Below are positions 57,895-64,000 of a stretch of DNA of 64,000 nt, one piece after another. Each line of letters begins with the position of its first letter. The stretch's first letter is position 1. This DNA is from Providencia hangzhouensis (GTDB lineage Bacteria; Pseudomonadota; Gammaproteobacteria; Enterobacterales; Enterobacteriaceae), in NCBI RefSeq assembly GCF_029193595.2, contig NZ_CP135052.1, positions 3,658,001 through 3,722,000 on the forward strand. Reading direction: 5' to 3'. A program made the position numbers and the translations under genes. The notes beneath the pieces were generated by a model. The model saw only the letters and a program-made list of their open reading frames with translations. It was not told where the DNA came from and did no database searches.

Positions 57895-58698
57895 TTACCC
57901 TAATAAATCAGCTAGATAATCATTGGCGGGAAAACGGAATGGAACAGGCCCATCCGCAATACCATCAAGAAATTGTCGCACACGAGGGTCTTGGTTTTCA
58001 CGTAATTCCTCACCTGTTCCCTGAGCAATGACGTGCTGCTGTGCAACAATATAAGCATTATCTGCGATGCTCAATACTTCTGGAACATCATGGGAAACCA
58101 CGACACAGGTCACACCCAGTGCTTGATTAAGCTCATCAATCAATTTAACCAAAACCCCCATAGTAATCGGGTCTTGACCGACAAAAGGTTCATCAAACAT
58201 GATTAAATCTGGGTCAAGTGCGATAGCACGCGCTAATGCAGCACGCCGTGCCATACCACCTGACAATTCGGATGGCATTAATTTTGCGGCGCCACGTAAA
58301 CCAACCGCCTCTAATTTCATCATTACCGTAGTGTGAATCAGCGATTCTGGCAGATTCGTGTGCTCACGTAGAGGGAAAGCCACATTATTGAATACGTTCA
58401 TATCCGTAAATAGCGCCCCTGATTGAAACAGCATGCTCATCTTTTTACGGGACTGATACAGCTTTGAGCGTGACAGTGTTGGAATATTGTCACCATCAAA
58501 CCAAATTTCACCTTCGTTTGGCCGTAATTGGCCCCCAATCAAGCGCAGTAATGTGGTTTTACCAATCCCTGACGGCCCCATAATTGCCGTAATTTTTCCA
58601 CGGGGAACGGTCAGATTAATATTCTCAAATATTTTCCGATTTCCTCGAGTAAAGGACATGTTCCGTACTTCAATTAAGTTGTCTGTCTGTGCTTGCAT
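57895..58698 (-). CDS. mlaF: MlaF, ATPase subunit
   Basis: 267 residues from ATG 58698; eight more codons upstream are possible but untypical. Walker A GPSGIGKTTLLRLIGG, signature LSGGMARRAALARAIALDPD, Walker B LIMFDEPFVGQD. First gene of the operon. In E. coli the next gene upstream, divergent, is yrbG; it is missing here and the neighbour is kdsD across 460 bp. Confidence 0.97.
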   Translation of the reverse strand: MQAQTDNLIEVRNMSFTRGNRKIFENINLTVPRGKITAIMGPSGIGKTTLLRLIGGQLRPNEGEIWFDGDNIPTLSRSKLYQSRKKMSMLFQSGALFTDMNVFNNVAFPLREHTNLPESLIHTTVMMKLEAVGLRGAAKLMPSELSGGMARRAALARAIALDPDLIMFDEPFVGQDPITMGVLVKLIDELNQALGVTCVVVSHDVPEVLSIADNAYIVAQQHVIAQGTGEELRENQDPRVRQFLDGIADGPVPFRFPANDYLADLLG

Positions 58699-59162
58699 GT
58701 TAAATAACTCGTTATACACCACGCGTAAATGTTTTTATCCGTTCAGATGTTACCGAAAGATAAACTGAAAATCGTCAAATATCACAACAAAATAGAATTT
58801 ATAGTATTATAGCGTCGAAAATATGACTTTTAGAATTACAACTCTGTTTTTATCAAAAGGAAACAGAGAAAAAACAATATAATTTATTTATAGTCAGCAA
58901 AAACTATCACTATTAACAGCAGATAGCTCTTAGAATGTTGTGATTACCTAACTTGAGGATACGCGAATTTGCATATCTGTTTTTGGTTCAAGATGCTAAT
59001 AAAACCATCTTGTACGTATTAAATTCTACATCGAAGCACCCTAAAATACTCATTAAGTATAAAACTAACATTAAAAAGTGCTTAACTGACAAAATACTTA
59101 CTGATACTAAGTATTCGTTATACAATTTGATTTCGCTAATCCGATTAACTTAAAAGCTACGC
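58699..59162. other. 464-bp divergent region mlaF/kdsD
   Basis: Very AT-rich, no gene. It contains a plus-strand open frame (58953-59153) with no ribosome site and biased composition. No visible remnant of the yrbG antiporter that fills this place in E. coli. Confidence 0.5.
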
Positions 59163-60143
59163 ATGGAACTAGAAATGTCAAACTTCGATTTTCAGAAAGT
59201 AGGTAAAGAAGTTCTCCATATCGAACACGAAGGTTTAAAAAACCTAGAACAATATATCAATACTGACTTTGACAACGCTTGCCAGCTTATTTTTAACTGT
59301 GAAGGCAAAGTCGTCGTAATGGGAATGGGGAAATCGGGGCATATTGGCCGTAAAATTGCCGCTACACTAGCAAGTACAGGAACGCCATCATTTTTTGTTC
59401 ACCCAGGGGAAGCTAGCCACGGTGACCTTGGGATGATTACTCATAAAGATGTTGTGTTAGCTATTTCAAATTCTGGCGAGTCAGGGGAAATTTTAGCCTT
59501 ACTTCCTGTTTTAAAAAGAATTAAAGTGCCTTTAATCTGTATGACTAACAACCCTGAAAGTAATATGGGAAAATATGCAGATGTCCACTTGTGTATCAAA
59601 GTACCTCAAGAAGCCTGTCCTTTGGGGCTAGCACCGACCACGAGTACAACAGCGACACTTGTAATGGGAGATGCATTAGCTATTGCCTTATTAACTGCAC
59701 GCGGGTTCACGGCGAATGATTTTGCGCTTTCGCATCCAGGTGGCGCACTTGGGCGCAAACTTTTACTCCTCGTTCGTGATTTAATGAATACGGGTGATGA
59801 AATCCCCCATATTCCTAAAAGCGCGTCTTTACGTGAGGCTTTAGTGGAAATCACCCGTAAAAAACTGGGGATGACAGTCATTTGTGATGATGACATGAAT
59901 ATTGAAGGTATTTTCACTGATGGGGATTTACGCCGTATCTTTGATATGGGAATCGACCTAAATAACGCTAAGATTGCTGATTTAATGACCCCCGGTGGAA
60001 TTCGGGTATCACCAACAATGTTAGCGGTTGAAGCACTAAATTTAATGCAATCTCGGCACGTGACTTCGTTATTAGTCGCAAATGATAATAAATTAGTCGG
60101 TGTGCTACATATGCATGATCTGCTACAAGCCGGTGTTGTATAA
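59163..60143 (+). CDS. kdsD: D-arabinose-5-phosphate isomerase KdsD
   Basis: 326 residues. SIS domain (VVVMGMGKSGHIGRKIAATL, ISNSGESGEILALLPVLKRI, GLAPTTSTTATLVMGDALAI) then two CBS domains (MNTGDEIPHIPKSASL; DLMTPGGIRVSP). Makes arabinose-5-phosphate for KDO synthesis. A second in-frame ATG four codons later is equally possible. Start of kdsD-kdsC-lptC-lptA-lptB-rpoN. Confidence 0.95.
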   Translation: MELEMSNFDFQKVGKEVLHIEHEGLKNLEQYINTDFDNACQLIFNCEGKVVVMGMGKSGHIGRKIAATLASTGTPSFFVHPGEASHGDLGMITHKDVVLAISNSGESGEILALLPVLKRIKVPLICMTNNPESNMGKYADVHLCIKVPQEACPLGLAPTTSTTATLVMGDALAIALLTARGFTANDFALSHPGGALGRKLLLLVRDLMNTGDEIPHIPKSASLREALVEITRKKLGMTVICDDDMNIEGIFTDGDLRRIFDMGIDLNNAKIADLMTPGGIRVSPTMLAVEALNLMQSRHVTSLLVANDNKLVGVLHMHDLLQAGVV

Positions 60144-60157
60144 CATAAGGAAATACC

Positions 60158-60718
60158 ATGACGTCTACCTTTTTGGAAACCTGCTATGGCCCTGTTGCCA
60201 ATACTGTTTTAAATAAAGCAGAAAAAATCAAATTACTGATCTGTGATGTTGATGGTGTCATGTCAGATGGCTTGGTCTATATGGGGAATAATGGCGAGGA
60301 ACTCAAAGCTTTTAATGTCCGTGACGGCTATGGGATACGCTGCTTATTAACTTCCGGTATTGAAGTCGCCATCATAACAGGAAGAAAAGCGAAACTTCTT
60401 GAAGATAGGGCTCAAACATTAGGCATTACATATCTTTACCAAGGTCAAAGCGATAAGCTTTTGGCGTATTACGAACTGTTAGATACACTACAATTATCAG
60501 CTGAAGAAATAGCTTATATTGGAGACGATCTGATTGACTGGCCTGTTATGGCCAAAGTAGGCTTATCCGTCGCCGTCGCTGATGCCCATCCTTTGTTATT
60601 ACCGAGAGCTGATTACGTGACTCGTATTGGTGGGGGAAAAGGTGCAGTCCGCGAACTTTGTGACCTTATTTTGCTTTCTCAAGACAAACTGGAAGAAGCA
60701 AAAGGTTTATCAATATAA
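60158..60718 (+). CDS. kdsC: KDO-8-phosphate phosphatase KdsC
   Basis: 186 residues. HAD family: LLICDVDGVMSDGLVYMGNN with the catalytic DxD, AFNVRDGYGIRCLLTSGIEV, AIITGRKAKL and EIAYIGDDLIDWPVM. Releases KDO from KDO-8-phosphate. Fourteen bases after kdsD. Confidence 0.96.
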   Translation: MTSTFLETCYGPVANTVLNKAEKIKLLICDVDGVMSDGLVYMGNNGEELKAFNVRDGYGIRCLLTSGIEVAIITGRKAKLLEDRAQTLGITYLYQGQSDKLLAYYELLDTLQLSAEEIAYIGDDLIDWPVMAKVGLSVAVADAHPLLLPRADYVTRIGGGKGAVRELCDLILLSQDKLEEAKGLSI

Positions 60719-60734
60719 CGAATAGATTGAATTC

Positions 60735-61310
60735 ATGAGCAATGCGAAGAAGTGGTTAATTGTTATTTTATCCTTAGTAGTATTAGGCCTTATCGGCTGG
60801 AATTTAGCGGGTAATGATTCCGACAGTGCAGAGGATAAAGTAATTAATGATGGGCAACCTAATTATCAAACTGATGATTCAGTGACTTTTGTCTATAATC
60901 CAACGGGTAATTTAGCGTATAAACTCGTTTCAGAGAAAATAGATAATTATACTGAAGGAAAAATCACGTGGTTTTCGAAACCAGTTCTAACCACTTATAA
61001 CGAAGCTGGCGAGCCAACCTGGACGGTTAAGGCTTTCAAAGCACGGTTAACGAACGATAGAATTCTCTATTTATATAGCGATGTTCAGGTTGATAGCTTA
61101 ACCAAAGAGTCGCAGATCCAACGAATTACAACTGAGAGTGCAGTTGTCAATTTGACAACACAAGACGTTTCATCTGATGATAAAGTGACCATTATTGGAC
61201 ATGGTCTCAATTCTACCGGTATGAAAATGAAGGGAAACCTTCGTACAAAAACGGCTGAATTAATCGAAGATGTAAAAACTCATTATGTGTTACAACCAGA
61301 AGAGCATTAA
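60735..61310 (+). CDS. lptC: LptC, inner-membrane LPS export protein
   Basis: 191 residues. N-terminal membrane anchor (WLIVILSLVVLGLIGWNLAG) then a beta-jellyroll (KPVLTTYNEAGEPTWTVKAF; GNLRTKTAELIEDVKTHYVL). Receives LPS from LptB2FG and passes it to LptA. The next gene follows directly. Confidence 0.95.
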   Translation: MSNAKKWLIVILSLVVLGLIGWNLAGNDSDSAEDKVINDGQPNYQTDDSVTFVYNPTGNLAYKLVSEKIDNYTEGKITWFSKPVLTTYNEAGEPTWTVKAFKARLTNDRILYLYSDVQVDSLTKESQIQRITTESAVVNLTTQDVSSDDKVTIIGHGLNSTGMKMKGNLRTKTAELIEDVKTHYVLQPEEH

Positions 61311-61311
61311 A

Positions 61312-61872
61312 ATGAATCAAGTAACTAAGAAACGTTTTATTCAAGGAGCTGTTGCCAGTGCAATTTTGGCTCTTAGCCTACCTGCGATGGCATTAAAAAG
61401 TGATACGCAGCAGCCAATGACGATTAATTCGGTCAAACAATCTCTTGATTTAGAAAAAAACGTCACCACCTTTACTGATGATGTTGTTATTAAACAAGGT
61501 TCTATTGATATCAGAGCCAATAAAGTGGTTGTAACACGTCCAAGTAGTGACTCGGATAAAATTGTGATTGAGGCCTTTGGGACCCCGGTTACCTTTTACC
61601 AATTACAGGATGATGGTAAACCGATTAAAGGCCATGCCAGCAAAGCCCGTTATGAGGTTGATAAACAACTCGTCACATTAACAGGTAATGCCTATCTTGA
61701 GCAGTTAGACAGCAATATTCAGGGTGACAAAATTACCTATTTAGTTCCAACGCAACAAATGGAAGCGTTTAGTGATAAAGGTAAACGCGTCACCACCGTG
61801 ATACTGCCGGCACAATTGCAAGAAAAAGGCCCTGCGGCAAATAAAAATTCATCAGCAAGTAAGAGTAAATAA
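61312..61872 (+). CDS. lptA: LptA, periplasmic LPS bridge protein
   Basis: 186 residues from ATG 61312, one base after the lptC stop. Signal peptide ([20 protein letters not shown]) then OstA-like jellyroll ([32 protein letters not shown] in pieces; [20 protein letters not shown]). Polymerises between LptC and LptD. A longer frame from 61285 overlaps lptC and lacks a ribosome site. Confidence 0.95.
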   Translation: MNQVTKKRFIQGAVASAILALSLPAMALKSDTQQPMTINSVKQSLDLEKNVTTFTDDVVIKQGSIDIRANKVVVTRPSSDSDKIVIEAFGTPVTFYQLQDDGKPIKGHASKARYEVDKQLVTLTGNAYLEQLDSNIQGDKITYLVPTQQMEAFSDKGKRVTTVILPAQLQEKGPAANKNSSASKSK

Positions 61873-61877
61873 CTGTT

Positions 61878-62603
61878 ATGGCGACACTAACCGCTGAAAA
61901 TCTAGCTAAAGCCTATAAAAAACGTAAAGTCGTTGAAGATGTCAGCTTGGAAGTTAAATCAGGTGAAATCGTTGGCTTATTGGGGCCAAATGGTGCCGGT
62001 AAAACAACGACCTTTTATATGGTGGTGGGTATTGTTCAGCGGGACGCTGGCAAAATTATGATTGATGGTGAAGATATCAGCCTTCTACCGCTGCATGAAC
62101 GTGCGCGCCGTGGAATTGGTTATCTTCCTCAAGAAGCCTCAATTTTTCGCCGCCTCAGTGTTTATGATAACTTAATGGCTGTGTTAGAAATTCGCGAAGA
62201 TTTGAGTTCCCAGCAACGTAAAGAACGTGCTGAAGAACTGATGGAAGAATTTAGTATTACTCATCTTCGCGACAGCATGGGGCAGTCGCTATCCGGTGGG
62301 GAGCGCCGCCGTGTGGAAATTGCTCGTGCACTTGCTGCTAACCCAAAATTTATTTTATTAGACGAACCTTTTGCGGGTGTTGACCCTATTTCCGTCTTAG
62401 ATATCAAAAAAATTATTCAGCACTTAAGGGATTACGGCCTCGGTGTGCTAATCACCGACCATAACGTGCGTGAAACCTTAGATGTGTGTGAAAGAGCCTA
62501 TATTGTCAGCCAAGGGCACTTAATTGCTCATGGGTCACCAACCATGATCTTAGAGAACGAGCAAGTAAAACGTGTATACTTGGGTGAAGGTTTCCGGTTA
62601 TAA
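61878..62603 (+). CDS. lptB: LptB, ATPase of the LPS exporter
   Basis: 241 residues. Walker [20 protein letters not shown]-loop [20 protein letters not shown], signature [20 protein letters not shown], Walker [21 protein letters not shown]. Powers LPS extraction with LptFG. Upstream of rpoN as in most gammaproteobacteria. Confidence 0.98.
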   Translation: MATLTAENLAKAYKKRKVVEDVSLEVKSGEIVGLLGPNGAGKTTTFYMVVGIVQRDAGKIMIDGEDISLLPLHERARRGIGYLPQEASIFRRLSVYDNLMAVLEIREDLSSQQRKERAEELMEEFSITHLRDSMGQSLSGGERRRVEIARALAANPKFILLDEPFAGVDPISVLDIKKIIQHLRDYGLGVLITDHNVRETLDVCERAYIVSQGHLIAHGSPTMILENEQVKRVYLGEGFRL

Positions 62604-62645
62604 ATTATCGTGTTGTCATTTTTTTAGGGAGATTAAAGCAGATTC

Positions 62646-64000
62646 ATGAAGCAAAGTTTGCAGCTTAGAGTCAGTCAACAACTTGCAATGACCCCTCAAT
62701 TGCAGCAGGCTATCCGCTTGTTGCAGCTGTCTACACTTGAGCTTCAGCAAGAAATTCAACTCGCCTTGGAAACAAACCCACTGCTTGAGCAAGAAGAATT
62801 AAATCCCGAGACTGAATCTATTGACTCCCTGAATGAAAATGCGGATACCAGTGAGCTTGATACCAAAGATGCGCTCGAAAACCATGATATGCCGGATGAG
62901 CTCCCTTTAGATACTAATTGGGATGAAATATATACGGCAGGAACGCCGTCAGGCACCAGTAATGATTATAATTTTGATGAACTCCCTGTTTATCAAGGTG
63001 AAACTACGCAAACATTACAAGATTACCTGACGTGGCAAGCTGAACTGACCCCTTTTACTGACACGGACAGAGCAATAGCTACAGCTATTATTGATTCAAT
63101 AGATGATTCCGGTTACCTGACAACAGCCATTTCTGATATACATGAAGGGATTGATAACCCAGAGATTAGTATTGAAGAAGTCATTGCTGTCCTAAAACGT
63201 ATTCAGCATTTCGACCCATTGGGTGTCGCAGCACAAGACTTAAAAGAGTGTTTATTAATCCAATTGTCACTCTACCCTAAGGAAACAGATGGGCTACAAG
63301 ATGCAAAGCTCATTATCAGTAATCATATTGATTTATTGGCTAACCGTGACTTTCGTCAGTTAGGGAAATTAACTCGTTTAAAAGAAGATGCCCTAAAAAC
63401 TGCGATAGACTTAATTTTAACGCTGAATCCAAAACCAGGCCAATCCATCAATACTGGGGAGTCGGAATACGTTATTCCAGATGTTTTAGTGAAAAAAATC
63501 GCAGGGCACTGGCAAGTTGAATTAAATACAGATAGCATCCCTAAACTAAGTATTAATAACCATTATGCTTCGATGCTAAACAATTCAGCAAATGAAGATG
63601 ATTCTCAATATATTCGTAGTCATCTACAAGATGCAAAATGGCTGATTAAAAGCCTTGAGAGCCGCCATGAGACACTATTAAAAGTCGCGACTTGTATTGT
63701 AGAACAGCAACAAGAATTCTTTGAGCTGGGTGAGGAACACATGAAACCGATGATACTGGCCGATATCGCCTATCAAGTGGACATGCATGAATCAACTATC
63801 TCACGAGTGACAACTCAAAAGTTTCTCCATAGCCCACGAGGCATTTTTGAGTTGAAATATTTTTTCTCCAGCCATGTCAATACGGACACAGGTGGCGAAG
63901 CCTCCTCAACCGCAATTCGAGCATTGGTGAAAAAACTGGTTGCTGCTGAAAACCCAGCAAAACCATTGAGTGACAGTAAATTGACGAGTATGCTTGCAGA
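62646..64000 (+). CDS. rpoN: RNA polymerase sigma-54 factor RpoN (cut by window edge)
   Basis: First 451 codons; the stop lies beyond the window. Region I is glutamine-rich ([33 protein letters not shown]), followed by an acidic linker, the core-binding domain ([40 protein letters not shown]) and the helix-turn-helix ([40 protein letters not shown]). The RpoN box would be just past the edge. Drives nitrogen and other enhancer-dependent promoters. Follows lptB by 42 bp. Confidence 0.97.
   Translation, partial: MKQSLQLRVSQQLAMTPQLQQAIRLLQLSTLELQQEIQLALETNPLLEQEELNPETESIDSLNENADTSELDTKDALENHDMPDELPLDTNWDEIYTAGTPSGTSNDYNFDELPVYQGETTQTLQDYLTWQAELTPFTDTDRAIATAIIDSIDDSGYLTTAISDIHEGIDNPEISIEEVIAVLKRIQHFDPLGVAAQDLKECLLIQLSLYPKETDGLQDAKLIISNHIDLLANRDFRQLGKLTRLKEDALKTAIDLILTLNPKPGQSINTGESEYVIPDVLVKKIAGHWQVELNTDSIPKLSINNHYASMLNNSANEDDSQYIRSHLQDAKWLIKSLESRHETLLKVATCIVEQQQEFFELGEEHMKPMILADIAYQVDMHESTISRVTTQKFLHSPRGIFELKYFFSSHVNTDTGGEASSTAIRALVKKLVAAENPAKPLSDSKLTSMLA

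Noticed and set aside
58953..59153. 66-codon ORF upstream of kdsD
   Set aside because: No ribosome site and no recognisable content; probable chance frame in AT-rich DNA.

Overview
The window reads as a chromosomal segment from a Morganellaceae gammaproteobacterium, most likely Providencia. It is AT-rich. Protein sequences and gene order follow the E. coli 3.2-3.4 Mb region (fadH, sstT-alx-yqjA-yqjDEK, yhaJ-yhaK, rnpB, rsmI-lpoA-yraN-diaA-dolP, mtgA-elbB-arcZ-arcB, gltD, sspBA, rpsI-rplM, zapE-zapG-degQ-degS, murA-ibaG-mlaBCDEF, kdsDC-lptCAB-rpoN), but with Proteus/Providencia-style losses and insertions. ERIC repeats, an ArcZ sRNA, RNase P RNA and a yybP-ykoY leader are all recognisable.

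Layout. 1-2.0 kb: minus-strand chaperone-usher fimbrial operon (XRE regulator, major subunit, chaperone, start of the usher). 2.0-3.2 kb: AT-rich gap with decayed reading frames and a pair of operator-like palindromes. 3.2-10.1 kb: an auxiliary type VI secretion island, transcribed on the minus strand as hcp - vgrG - DUF4123 adaptor - WHH-nuclease effector - SUKH immunity, followed by a PAAR tip gene and two small membrane proteins. 10.1-11.7 kb: regulatory gap, an IS200-type element with a damaged transposase start, and tRNA-Ile2. 12-17.7 kb: a DapB-like dehydrogenase, a GNAT gene with an early in-frame stop, fadH, and a folE2/gamma-carbonic-anhydrase pair behind a perfect Zur-type palindrome. 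17.7-25.5 kb: sstT, alx with its Mn-type riboswitch, yqjA, yqjDEK, a DoxX protein, yhaJ/yhaK.

25.6-34.0 kb is the most interesting region. A PRD/EIIA-containing regulator precedes an operon of a stand-alone PRD protein, an SFCGS glycine-rich protein, DUF4312, DUF4311 and DUF4310 (the last two integral membrane), then an amidohydrolase, a SelA/DgaE-like PLP enzyme and a DgaF-like KDPG-type aldolase. It looks like uptake and catabolism of an amidated or N-acylated amino-sugar acid through a transporter that is not a recognisable PTS. ERIC copies are tandemly duplicated between the transporter and enzyme halves, and a cluster of TTCCACTT boxes lies before the operon.

34-64 kb is mainly housekeeping: a YccM-type ferredoxin membrane protein, rnpB, cell-envelope genes (lpoA, dolP, mtgA, murA, the Mla phospholipid transport operon, and the KDO/LPS transport genes), the ArcB sensor with the convergent overlapping ArcZ sRNA, a gltD with no gltB beside it, stringent starvation proteins, S9/L13, ZapE/ZapG, DegQ/DegS, and the start of rpoN, cut by the window edge.
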